DNA of 64,000 nucleotides, taken from NCBI GenBank assembly GCA_020061355.1, contig JAGUYK010000014.1:124001-188000 (forward strand), read 5' to 3'. Below, piece by piece: positions 17,099 through 26,700 of the stretch; the stretch's first letter is position 1; each line of letters begins with the position of its first letter. This DNA comes from Ignavibacteriales bacterium. GTDB taxonomy: Bacteria; Bacteroidota; Ignavibacteria; Ignavibacteriales; Melioribacteraceae. A program made the position numbers and the translations under genes. A model generated the notes under the pieces. That model saw nothing but the letters and a program-made list of their open reading frames with translations. It did not search any database and was not told the origin of the DNA.

Positions 17099-18064
17099 TT
17101 ATCTTTTTTTATTGTCGCAATTAGTAAGAAACCAGTTATAGGTTTTTTGAATACCATCATCTAATAATGTTTTATATCTCCAACCTAATTGATTGATTCT
17201 TGAGACATCAAGAAGTTTTCTTGGAGTTCCGTCAGGCTTCGAATCATCATATTCAAGTTTACCGGAGTAGCCTACAACATTCTTTATTTTTTCTGCTAAC
17301 TCAGAAATAGAAAGATCCTCTCCGGACCCTATATTTAGGTGGGTAATATTATTCGTATAAATATCTTTAGCTTCAATACTATTCATCAAAAAGTAAATTG
17401 CATCGGCTAAATCATCAACAAATAAAAATTCTCTTTTAGGTTTTCCAGTACCCCATATTTCAAAGCTTATTTTCTTATTTGTTTTGGCTTCATGGATCTT
17501 TCGAATCAAAGCAGGAAGAACATGAGAAGAATTAAGATCGAAATTATCGTTCGGACCGTACAAGTTTGTCGGCATAACAGAATAAAAATTTGAGTTGTAC
17601 TGCCTAAAATAACTCTCACATAATTTGATACCAGCAATTTTCGCTATAGCGTAAGGTTCATTAGTAAATTCGAGAGTATCAGTAAGCAGATATTCCTCTT
17701 TAATCGGTTGAGGAGCCAACTTAGGATAAATGCAGGAACTGCCCAAAAAGATAAGTTTCTCTACACCATTTAAATATGCAGCATGAATTATATTGGCCGA
17801 TATCATTAGATTATTATATATGAATTCTGCCCTTAACGTATTATTGGCTAATATACCTCCAACTTTGGCAGCCGCTATAATAACAGCTTCAGGTTTTTCT
17901 TTTTCAAAAAAACGTTTAGTCTCATTCTGATTAATCAGATCTAATTCATTTACGGTGCGTAATATTATATTATTGTAGTTTTCAGAAAGTAATTTTCTGA
18001 CAATTGCAGATCCAACCATTCCGGTATGCCCGGCAACATATATTTTCGTCTTCTTATTGATCAT
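17099..18064 (-). CDS. fcl: GDP-L-fucose synthase
   Basis: Epimerase-reductase that turns GDP-4-keto-6-deoxymannose into GDP-L-fucose using NADPH. Motifs: [11 protein letters not shown] nucleotide loop at the N-terminus, GSSCIYPK with the active-site Ser and Cys, and YAIAK for the catalytic Tyr and Lys. ATG at 18,064 is preferred over a TTG six bases upstream. It directly precedes gmd in the transcript. A GT11 fucosyltransferase gene at 29,136-30,023 is the likely consumer of the product. Confidence 0.93.
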   Translation of the reverse strand: MINKKTKIYVAGHTGMVGSAIVRKLLSENYNNIILRTVNELDLINQNETKRFFEKEKPEAVIIAAAKVGGILANNTLRAEFIYNNLMISANIIHAAYLNGVEKLIFLGSSCIYPKLAPQPIKEEYLLTDTLEFTNEPYAIAKIAGIKLCESYFRQYNSNFYSVMPTNLYGPNDNFDLNSSHVLPALIRKIHEAKTNKKISFEIWGTGKPKREFLFVDDLADAIYFLMNSIEAKDIYTNNITHLNIGSGEDLSISELAEKIKNVVGYSGKLEYDDSKPDGTPRKLLDVSRINQLGWRYKTLLDDGIQKTYNWFLTNCDNKKR

Positions 18065-18073
18065 TTTCAAATT

Positions 18074-19414
18074 TTATGCTTTATAGATTTTAGGTGAATT
18101 AATTCCCAATCGCCCGAAAATATTCCTGGTGTCAAGAATTAAACTTGCATTTTCAGCAATGAGATTATAATCAACCGAATCATGATCTGTACTTATCAAA
18201 ATAACATCATTATTTCTTATGTTTTCAACAGTTAATTCAGTAGACCTAATTTCAAAATTATACTTCCTTGTTTTGGGCAGACTTGGTATATATGGATCGT
18301 GGTAAGAAACATCTGCTTCTTTTTTCAGTAAGATTTCCATGAGTTTCAAAGTGGGCGACTCCCTCATGTCATCAATATTTTTTTTATATGCCGCTCCTAT
18401 TATAAGTATTTTAGCTCCTTTCAACGCTGTTCTATTTTTGACACTTAAAATTTCTACCAATTTTTCAACTACATAATAGGGTTGATAGGTATTTATTTCA
18501 CCGGCTAATTCAATAAACTTTGTATTAATATCATATTCCTTTGCCTTCCAGCTTAAATAAAATGGATCTATTGGTATACAATGGCCCCCCAGTCCGGGAC
18601 CGGGATAGAAAGGATGATAACCGAAAGGTTTTGTTTTAGCAGCTTCAATAACTTCCCATATGTCGATTTCCATTCTATCGAAAATCATTTTTAGCTCATT
18701 TACTAAAGCAATATTAATCGATCTATAAATATTTTCTAAAAGTTTAGTAGCTTCGGCAGCTCTAGCAGATGATACTTTTACTGTTCTAACAATTATTTTA
18801 TCATACAGTGAACAGGCCACCTCAAGACAATTTTGAGTTACCCCTCCGACCACCTTAGGAATTGTTGAAGTTGAGTAATCGGGGTTGTTCGGATCTTCTC
18901 TTTCGGGACTAAAAGCTAAAAAGAAATTTTCACCGACGACCAATTTATCATTTGAATTTACCGGATTTTCGAAAAGAGGCAATAGTAATTCATCGGTTGT
19001 TCCAGGATAAGTTGTAGACTCAAGAGTTATTAATTGACCATTCTTAATATATTTTTGAATTTCCTGAGCAGTTTTAACAATAAATGTCATATCCGGTTCA
19101 CGGTTTTCATTAAGCGGAGTGGGTACGCAAATTATAATAACATCTACATCACTAAGCTTATTAAAATCATCGGTAGCAATAAATTTCCTGCTTTTAACCA
19201 CCTGAAATATTTTCTTATCTTCAATATGTTTAATATAAGATTTACCTGAATTAAGAAGGGGGATTTTCTTCGGGTCGATATCAAATCCGAGTACATTGAA
19301 TTCATTCAAAGCAAATTCTAATGCCAATGGGAGTCCGACATAGCCCATACCGATAATACCAATTACAGCAGTTTTATTTTCAATTTTATTTAGTAAAATA
19401 TTTTTGTAGTTCAT
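18074..19414 (-). CDS. UDP-N-acetylhexosamine dehydrogenase (WbpA/WecC type)
   Basis: Nucleotide sugar 6-dehydrogenase of 446 residues that makes a UDP-HexNAc-uronic acid for polysaccharide synthesis. An N-terminal Rossmann motif GMGYVGLPLA, FSPEREDPNN and GGHCIPIDP with the catalytic Cys (about residue 279) are visible. The SPEREDP form favours the UDP-GlcNAc/ManNAc branch over UDP-glucose dehydrogenase, but substrate choice cannot be fixed by reading. It is 9 bases upstream of fcl in the same operon. A UDP-sugar epimerase at 40,883 may act on the same pool. Confidence 0.85.
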   Translation of the reverse strand: MNYKNILLNKIENKTAVIGIIGMGYVGLPLALEFALNEFNVLGFDIDPKKIPLLNSGKSYIKHIEDKKIFQVVKSRKFIATDDFNKLSDVDVIIICVPTPLNENREPDMTFIVKTAQEIQKYIKNGQLITLESTTYPGTTDELLLPLFENPVNSNDKLVVGENFFLAFSPEREDPNNPDYSTSTIPKVVGGVTQNCLEVACSLYDKIIVRTVKVSSARAAEATKLLENIYRSINIALVNELKMIFDRMEIDIWEVIEAAKTKPFGYHPFYPGPGLGGHCIPIDPFYLSWKAKEYDINTKFIELAGEINTYQPYYVVEKLVEILSVKNRTALKGAKILIIGAAYKKNIDDMRESPTLKLMEILLKKEADVSYHDPYIPSLPKTRKYNFEIRSTELTVENIRNNDVILISTDHDSVDYNLIAENASLILDTRNIFGRLGINSPKIYKA

Positions 19415-19460
19415 ATTACCACTATTGATTATTATAATGAGATAATATTCTTAAAAAAAA

Positions 19461-19811
19461 TCATTCATTTATATTTTCTGATTTCTTTTTATCTAATTCA
19501 AATTCCAGTAAAGCTATCTTTTGAGTCAGGTTCTTAATCCTATTTGAAAGTATTGATAGTTTTAACGAGAAGAAAAGACATAAAAAAAGTAGTAAAATGA
19601 TTCCCAGAAAAAGAAGTGTATTCATTGGTAGTTCACTTCCTATGAAAAAAGAAAAATCAAAAAATACCTCAGGGAAAACTGTAACCAGCACAAATACTAA
19701 TCCGATTAAAAGCCATAAGAAGGAATACTCTTCATTCAATTTTCTACGCCTAACAAGCTCAATTATTCCTATAAGTATAACCAGGCCTATAAATATTACA
19801 ATGATATTCAA
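19461..19811 (-). CDS. Small membrane protein, DUF2304 family
   Basis: A 116-residue protein with two or three membrane segments and the conserved RRRKLNEEYSFLWLL segment of DUF2304, ending in a charged helix. Such proteins usually sit next to a DPM1-like GT2, as here, and may assist lipid-linked sugar synthesis. The start is not ATG: TTG at 19,811 is in frame, and ATT at 19,823 lies just after a GGAGGGG Shine-Dalgarno and would add ISQR, which fits the family N-terminus. So the true start may be upstream. Confidence 0.75.
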   Translation of the reverse strand: MNIIVIFIGLVILIGIIELVRRRKLNEEYSFLWLLIGLVFVLVTVFPEVFFDFSFFIGSELPMNTLLFLGIILLLFLCLFFSLKLSILSNRIKNLTQKIALLEFELDKKKSENINE

Positions 19812-19838
19812 TCTCTGGGAAATATCCCCTCCGCTAAC

Positions 19839-20552
19839 TTATTTTTTCTTCCGTAAAAGTATTACAAATATTGATAAAAATGTTTTGAAAATATAGTAAA
19901 TTGGCTTAAACCCGGTATGCTGTGAAAGACCTAATTTTCTCTTCCGCATCACAACGGGGACCTCGGCAAACTTAAAACCAGCTCTGTGAAGTGTTAAAAG
20001 AAAATCTGCATCCGGGTAATCAAAATTAAAGTTGTCGCTAATTGAATATTTGAGAGCTTTGTTACTAAATGCTCGATAACCAGAAGTAACATCAGTAAGT
20101 TTCTCCTTTATCAGGAGAGATATTAATTTTGAGAAAAATTTATTTCCGAAATTTCTGAAAAAAGTACCCTGATATTTATTCATTTGCAAAAATCTTGAAC
20201 CAATTAAAATATCAGCTTCAGAGTTCTTAATTTTCTCAAAGAATAAAGGTAAATCATTAGGATCATGCTGCCCGTCTGCATCTAAGGTAATGACAAAGTG
20301 ATAGTTCTTTTCAATCGCATGTTTAAAACCTGTTTTGAGGGCATTGCCAACCCCCATATTAAAAGGAATATTTATAACATCTATATTTCCTTTCATACAA
20401 ATTTCAGCGGTTGAATCTGACGAGCCATCATTGACCACTAAAATATCGACTGTTTCGTTCAGGTATTCATTGCATTCGGCTAAAACAGCTTTGATGCTCT
20501 CTTCCTCATTATATGCTGGAATAATTATTAATGTTTTTAGAAATTGTGTCAT
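19839..20552 (-). CDS. DPM1-like family 2 glycosyltransferase
   Basis: Likely transfers a sugar from an NDP donor to undecaprenyl phosphate on the cytoplasmic face. GT2 motifs are clear: IIPAYNEEESI at the start, VVNDGSSDST, the metal-binding LDADGQHDP, and DVTSGYRAF typical of the polyprenyl-phosphate branch. ATG at 20,552 is preferred over an upstream TTG. It lies 27 bases upstream of the DUF2304 gene, a common pairing. It has no long C-terminal membrane domain, only a hydrophobic end. Confidence 0.85.
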   Translation of the reverse strand: MTQFLKTLIIIPAYNEEESIKAVLAECNEYLNETVDILVVNDGSSDSTAEICMKGNIDVINIPFNMGVGNALKTGFKHAIEKNYHFVITLDADGQHDPNDLPLFFEKIKNSEADILIGSRFLQMNKYQGTFFRNFGNKFFSKLISLLIKEKLTDVTSGYRAFSNKALKYSISDNFNFDYPDADFLLTLHRAGFKFAEVPVVMRKRKLGLSQHTGFKPIYYIFKTFLSIFVILLRKKK

Positions 20553-20587
20553 TGTCAAAAGTTCACCAAAACAAATTTTTTATATTG

Positions 20588-21709
20588 TTAATTTAGGATT
20601 TCTTCATATACTTTAATATAGTTATTTATAGAAGATTCCCACTGAAAGGATTTTTTTTCAGTTTCATTGAATAATCCTCTATAGGCATTATCACATGCTT
20701 TTACAATATCTTCAACTGAACCCGGCTTAATCAGAATATGCTTTCCATATATTACTTCGGGAATAGCTCCTGCATTTGAAGCAATAACAATTTTACCCAT
20801 CATACATGATTCCAAGGTAGTAAATCCAAAACCCTCCGAAAGTGATGGAATAATTACTGAATCTGAAGCATTCAAAAGTTCTAGCATTCTCTCTCTTTGT
20901 AATGACTGATAAAATAAGAGTCTATCAGAATTGATTTTTTTAAGTTGTCGAATAATATTTCTCCATATTTTTTTATCACCTGGTGAAAGAATTAAAAGAA
21001 ATATTGAATTGCTGATCTCTCTTAAAACAAGAGGTATTGCCTCAATTAGAGATTCAAACCCTTTCGATACACCTGATCTGCCATATGCAGCAAACAAAAA
21101 ACTACCATCGGGAATATTTAACCCTTTTCTGATTTCGGATTTTTGTTGCAGAGATAAATTTTCTAGATCACTTTCACCATTATAAATTACCGAGATTTTA
21201 TTTCCCGGAACCCCGGCTTCAACCAATGTTGCTTTCGAATATTCCGAAACTGCTATAAATCTATTAAACTTTAAGTGAGCAAAGGCTTTTTCAGCGAGGC
21301 GATACAAGTAAGCACTTATCATGTTGGAAGTAAATGAATTCCATCTTTTTCCCATAAATTCATGAATTGTTACAACAGCAGGCTTTCTTAATAAAAATGC
21401 AGCAATATAAGTTTGTAGAACACCGCCGTAACTAGTTCCATGCAGTAAATTCGCATCTCTGCATTTAATCAAAATTACCGGTAAAGAAAAAACTAAAAAC
21501 CAGAATCGTTCCAGAAATCTTGGGATTTGGATTCGGATTATTTTAGAATCTGGAATTTGTGACGTGAACTTAAAAGATTCTTTAGCCTTTGTTGTAATTA
21601 TTAGTACTTCTATCCCTTGATTATAAACACCCTCGGCAATCTTTTGAATTGCAATTTCTGCTCCACCAATATTCGGAGGATACGAATCGGTAATAAAACA
21701 AACTTTCAA
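20588..21709 (-). CDS. Family 4 glycosyltransferase
   Basis: Cytoplasmic GT-B fold retaining glycosyltransferase of 373 residues. N-terminal YPPNIGGAEIAI is the acceptor-side glycine loop. In the C-terminal half SLSEGFGFTTLESCMMGK carries the EX7E pair that binds the nucleotide sugar. The start is TTG at 21,709, overlapping the stop of the upstream GT2 by four bases (TTGA), which indicates translational coupling. The donor sugar is unknown. Confidence 0.85.
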   Translation of the reverse strand: MKVCFITDSYPPNIGGAEIAIQKIAEGVYNQGIEVLIITTKAKESFKFTSQIPDSKIIRIQIPRFLERFWFLVFSLPVILIKCRDANLLHGTSYGGVLQTYIAAFLLRKPAVVTIHEFMGKRWNSFTSNMISAYLYRLAEKAFAHLKFNRFIAVSEYSKATLVEAGVPGNKISVIYNGESDLENLSLQQKSEIRKGLNIPDGSFLFAAYGRSGVSKGFESLIEAIPLVLREISNSIFLLILSPGDKKIWRNIIRQLKKINSDRLLFYQSLQRERMLELLNASDSVIIPSLSEGFGFTTLESCMMGKIVIASNAGAIPEVIYGKHILIKPGSVEDIVKACDNAYRGLFNETEKKSFQWESSINNYIKVYEEILN

Positions 21710-22512
21710 CTGCTTTCACCATTACTAAGATTATAATTCTTATTATTCCAATAATGTAAATAAATTGATTTCATAAAGCTCACTTTTAATAATCTTCCTA
21801 TCAAATCCTTTATCCAAATAAACCAATAATTAAAGAATACATTCGATTTTGAAAAATATTTACTTCGAGCTCTTCTAACTTCTTTGAGCGCAAGTGTTCT
21901 GTTTTTATAAGAAATCCCTTCAAGTCGACGATTCGACACTAATAAATTTGCACTGCAAAATTTAACTCCGCACATTTTAAAACGAAGCAATAGTTCGTAA
22001 TCCATTGCATAATTATATGAAGTATCATATAGTCCCAACTTTTCATAAACGGATTTTTTAATGAATACGCCAGAGTGATGGATGGAAGTTTCTCTGGTAA
22101 TAGATTCTATATCGGGATGGGATAACAGAATCTTTTTATTCTTCTCCCAAAATTTAACAGTACCACAAATAACATCGCATTTTTTTTGATTGTAAATCTC
22201 TACAACACTATTTACGGCATTTTCTTCAAGCCAATCGTCTGAATTAACAATTCCAATTAACTCACCTGATGCTGCTTTTATTCCTTTGTTGAATGCTTCG
22301 CTGATTCCATTGTCAGGTTCGCTTAACCAATATGCGATTTTTTCTTCATACTTTTTAATTATATCAATTGTACCATCAGAGGATCCGCCGTCAATCACAA
22401 TATATTCCATATTAGGATAAGTTTGAGTAAGAACACTTGTGATTGCTTGATCCAAATATTTCTCCCCATTTTTTACAATAGTAACAATGCTTATTAAGGG
22501 AGATTTTTCCAT
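21706..22512 (-). CDS. Family 2 glycosyltransferase
   Basis: A 268-residue GT-A fold transferase. Motifs: VTIVKNGEKYLDQAI, VIDGGSSDGTIDII, NSDDW as the metal-binding motif, and HHSGVFIKKSVYEKLGLYD. It is the first gene of a sub-operon reading into the GT4: a good promoter lies just upstream (22,537-22,564) and an AAAGGAT ribosome site 8 bases before the ATG. The gap behind it separates it from the VanZ-like gene. Donor and acceptor are unknown. Confidence 0.85.
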   Translation of the reverse strand: MEKSPLISIVTIVKNGEKYLDQAITSVLTQTYPNMEYIVIDGGSSDGTIDIIKKYEEKIAYWLSEPDNGISEAFNKGIKAASGELIGIVNSDDWLEENAVNSVVEIYNQKKCDVICGTVKFWEKNKKILLSHPDIESITRETSIHHSGVFIKKSVYEKLGLYDTSYNYAMDYELLLRFKMCGVKFCSANLLVSNRRLEGISYKNRTLALKEVRRARSKYFSKSNVFFNYWFIWIKDLIGRLLKVSFMKSIYLHYWNNKNYNLSNGESS

Positions 22513-22536
22513 TTTGGATATCCTTTCAACAGAACT

Positions 22537-22564
22537 ATTGTAAACGACTTAATAGTTTTGTCGA
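22537..22564 (-). promoter_or_regulatory. Promoter of the GT2-GT4-gmd sub-operon
   Basis: On the minus strand TCGACA (22,559-22,564) and TACAAT (22,537-22,542) are separated by 16 bases; each differs from consensus by one base. The predicted start site leaves about 20 bases of leader before the ATG at 22,512. Confidence 0.55.
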
Positions 22565-22610
22565 TTTGACAATAATTATTAAAAATTGCAATTAAAATTT
22601 AGGCTTTTAA

Positions 22611-22754
22611 TTCTATTTAATTTACATCCCGCATGATTTATTCGCTGAAGTATTATTTTGCATTATTGAAATAAATCTGTATGATTTTGAAAAAGAAATT
22701 TTAATACAAAAATTTTCGAAAGATAAAAGAGTTCTTGAAATTATAAGTATCTGA
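22611..22754 (+). pseudogene. Possible gene remnant between VanZ-like and GT2 genes
   Basis: An open stretch of 47 codons on the plus strand has no start codon and ends TGA at 22,752. Its translation includes DLFAEVLFCIIEI and DFEKEILIQKFSKDK, which reads like protein rather than random AT-rich DNA. It may be the end of a lost gene. A chance open frame is a real alternative. Confidence 0.25.
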
Positions 22755-22810
22755 ATGATCAAAATTTAAGTACCGCTTGAGGTTCAGATAAACTATTTAA
22801 CTAATTATTT

Positions 22811-23755
22811 TTATACACGTTCTAACTTATCACCTTTTTCATTATTTCTCGACTCAGTAGATTCGATTTGCAATTTAATTTCCGTGTTAAGGATTCTTCT
22901 ATCAAATGTTCCAAATGATAAACTGAATATTATCATTAACATTAATCCAAGAATCGGATCTAAGATAAAAAAATAACCAGTACCTTTATCATTTTCTTCC
23001 CAATTCCCATATTTCCCGGGGATTCTTTCCAAAAAGAAAACCGTCTTACCATCTTTATATGCGAATCCCCCGGGCTCAACATCTTCTGCCGTTCGAAAAA
23101 AAACTCTACTGCTTAAGAATGAATACACTGCTAATAACAAAAGAAGAGAAAAAATTATTTTTTTAATCGATATTCTTAATTGATAACTATGTTTCGGAAA
23201 TATTGGCTGTTTAGTAAATCCATAATAGATAAGAATCCCGATGGAAGCTCCTATTTGGTTCAGAAAAAAATCATTAAAATCCAGATAATGAGAAGATTTT
23301 GCAGTTAAATAGAGATACTGGTAGGATTCATCTACAATTCCAAGTAATGTGACTATTAATAAAATCCTTATTACTAAGAATTTACTTTTCTTCTTATCCA
23401 GAGAAATTGCAAAAAGTAGTGCCAGAACGGCATATTGAGGAAAGTGAATTATTTCAATCGGAACAGTTATAAGGAAAATGTAAGATAATATTACCATAAG
23501 AAAAACGAAGAGCCAATAGAGTAAGGAGATTAATTTTCTTGTTCCGTTAAAATATTTGAAAACTATGAATGAGAGTAAAAGTAATATCAGAAAAGCAGAG
23601 AACTCCAGCACATATTCTCTTGGAAGAAATCGTCCATAGGGAGTTACAAACCAATCTGTTAGAATTTCTGTGATAACAATATGATAGTGAGCGCAAAACG
23701 CCCAATAAATTAATGCTAAAGAAAAAAAGAATGAGCCGTATATATTTCTATTCAT
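22811..23755 (-). CDS. VanZ-like membrane protein
   Basis: A 314-residue integral membrane protein with about seven hydrophobic segments. The central part (about 100-185) matches the VanZ pattern: HFPQYAVLALLFA, DESYQYL and DFNDFFLNQIGASIGI. Known VanZ proteins affect envelope antibiotic sensitivity but the reaction is not defined. It lies 21 bases downstream of the very large membrane protein gene and is probably co-transcribed with it. A loop near residues 215-260 is outside the usual VanZ domain. Confidence 0.75.
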   Translation of the reverse strand: MNRNIYGSFFFSLALIYWAFCAHYHIVITEILTDWFVTPYGRFLPREYVLEFSAFLILLLLSFIVFKYFNGTRKLISLLYWLFVFLMVILSYIFLITVPIEIIHFPQYAVLALLFAISLDKKKSKFLVIRILLIVTLLGIVDESYQYLYLTAKSSHYLDFNDFFLNQIGASIGILIYYGFTKQPIFPKHSYQLRISIKKIIFSLLLLLAVYSFLSSRVFFRTAEDVEPGGFAYKDGKTVFFLERIPGKYGNWEENDKGTGYFFILDPILGLMLMIIFSLSFGTFDRRILNTEIKLQIESTESRNNEKGDKLERV

Positions 23756-23776
23756 TTAATTTGCTAAAAACAATAA

Positions 23777-26700
23777 CTAGTTGTTGGAAACAAATCCAAT
23801 ATTAAATACTCTAAAATTAAGAATACGCGGATCATCTGGAGTTTTTACATTATCTGATATTGATATAAGTTCAATAATATTTTGATCTTTGATTTGTTCA
23901 ACAGGAATTTTACTAAAGTCGATCTGCAGATTTCCTTTCCCACGGAATTTTTCTTTCTTTAGTAGTTTACCATTAAAAAACAGATCAAGGTAAAGCGGTT
24001 TGTCACCACAACCAGGTCCAGTCTCAAGATTTATGTTTAAGATCTTATCAGATAGGTATCGATTATTTATATTAATTTCTGCGGGCCGTTGCCCTACCCA
24101 ATGGAATTTCTCATTATCATATTCTTCGTATGGATACCAGCCTTCTCCTAACTTTAGCAATTTAATACTTCCCTCAGAAACAACTGAGTTTTGTGTGTTT
24201 TCCGTCTCGTTAAATGAAATATCGAATACTCTAAAATTTAGAATTCGTGGATCTGAAGAAATTTTATCATTCACTGTCGCCGGAACCAATTTTATTATCT
24301 TTTGTTCATTTGGATTGGTTAAAAATTCATCAGGTAATTGGATGCTTATTTTTTTTCTTACATCAATAATTTGTTCTTTGATTAATCGATCTTTATAAAA
24401 TATTTTTAAGTCCAAAGCTTTACCACCACATCCCGGGCCAGGTTCAAGATCAAGTCGTACCACCCTAAGTTTTTCATCCAGATTATTTACTACGATTTCA
24501 GCGGGTTTATCACCTACCCATCGGAAGATCTTATCTTCGAATTCCTCAGCATTACCCCAGCCCTGACCCAACAATAATGATTTTGCTTTAGATTCATTTA
24601 TATCAGAAGAATATTCTGAATTGAAAAGTTTTTCCATTAATGACTTTCCCTTTAAAGGTGGATGATTAAGTGCTGCCAGAAGGAAATCTGAATAATTATC
24701 CTTATTATCAGCCAGGTCCATACCTATTAGAATATAATTAAGATATCGTTCTTCCAGCGGCATTAAACTATTACCTATTAACTTTTTACCTAATTTATCC
24801 AATCCTTCAAAAAACACTCTGATTGTTTTATCAGTAGAATCAACCACAAATTCATTTAATGGAATATCAATTATATTTGTAAATCTAGAAACAGGAAACG
24901 TTTTATTGAAAGATTTTTTATCTGTAATTCTAATTATAAAATCATTAAAACCAATACTTGGTCCAGGTTCAAGTAAAATCCTGAGATATTGAGCTTTTTC
25001 AGTAAAATCAGAAATTGAAATTGAGAAATCATAATTAGGATCACCGGTTAAAAATTTAATTGGATAATTTTGGATTGCTGGAGTAGAGCTTACAGTTCTA
25101 CTTTCGAATGGTATTTCAACTAATTCCAAGTTCCATCGAAAGCGTGTTGATATATTGTCCTTTTGAGGAGACCAGATCAACTTTTCATTTCTTGAAAAAA
25201 TAGTATTCAGGCGAACTGTGTTATTTATATCAAATAGACCAAAGCGTAAAAATAATTTTGTTTCTTCAGGTTTGTCGACTACTTTAATACCCTGTTCAGG
25301 AAGGAATTTTTTAAAAAACAGATAATAATACTCATTCGAGGGCATATCGAGATAAACAGTATTTCCATTATTTTTTACGTAATTAAATGCATTTATAAAA
25401 TTCAGATACCAATATTCATAATTTCCAAGCACTCTATTTTCTTTTGATAATGAGACTAATCTGAACATTTTATTTTTCCAAACAATTTTCTGATTCGGCA
25501 TGTCATCATAAAGATTAGTTTTATTAGTCCCATCAAAAGTTCTAAGAAAATATTCTGCTTGTTGTGGATTTGCTTCTAAAGTAATCCCCTTTTCCCTAAA
25601 ATCTTCATACAGCAAATAGAATATGTAATAATTTTGGATATCTAAATATGTTTTACTACCAAGTCCGGAATTTTTAACGTAATCCGAAACTTCATTAATA
25701 TCGTCTTCCAGAATGTACTTTTGTACACTATACTCATTTCCGATCCAATTAATATTCAATCCCTTTAATCTGAATGGTTCATATAATGAAAAGAATCTTA
25801 GAAGATTTGGCTTGGATATTTCTTCGAAAGTAAACAGATCATTTTTATATAAAATTATTTCCGGAGAAATTGAATTATGAATAGCATTATCTATATTAGT
25901 TAGTTTAACCTTATACGTTGCCTTTTTAATATCTGATTGAAAATAAATCCCGTTCTCCCAGAATATTGTACGGAATACTAAATTTTCCACTTCATTGGGA
26001 ATATCAAGATATGAATCTGATAACTTTTCTTTAGATATACTACTTAAAAACGCTCGAATGGCATCACTATTATGATAGGGTCTGTTATAAAAATCAATAG
26101 TTAACAAAATTGTCCAGAATATATTTAGAAAACCCACAATAATAAATAGAGAATAAATAAGCTTTCTAACAGAAGATCTCCAAAGTTGAACCCTCTCAAA
26201 CAGCCATAATAAAAGAATTGTAATTAGTAAAAATTGGTGTACATATAAAAACTTATAAAGATAATATGAGCTTCCCCAAAAATATCTCATTACTATTAAG
26301 TAGATAATAAAAAGTAATCCATATATGAATAAGAATGCTCTATCCTTTCTAAATGTAATTTGAAATATTGCTATTAGAACAAAACAAGATATCGATAACG
26401 ATACTATAAATGATAAAACATTAATCGTTTCATCGGCGATAAACAATGGGAGGACAGACATTGTGCCTGTAGAGCCTGGAGGAAAAATTCCCCAAAAGAC
26501 CATAAACATTTCTTTATACAGAGTTATTTTCCAACTAACATTGGTTCTAAGTAATGCACTCAGTCTCCAGGGTTCTGTTAGACTCCACAACCAAAACAAA
26601 GCAACAGTAGAAATGAGTATTACAATAAAAGTTAGAATAAATATTCTTTTTTTGTTCACTTGCCTGAGATTAAAATTATTTTCCTCAGAATAAGAAATTG

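Noticed and set aside
22567..22595. TTGACA on the plus strand as a promoter
   Set aside because: No good -10 box follows and there is no intact gene downstream on that strand.
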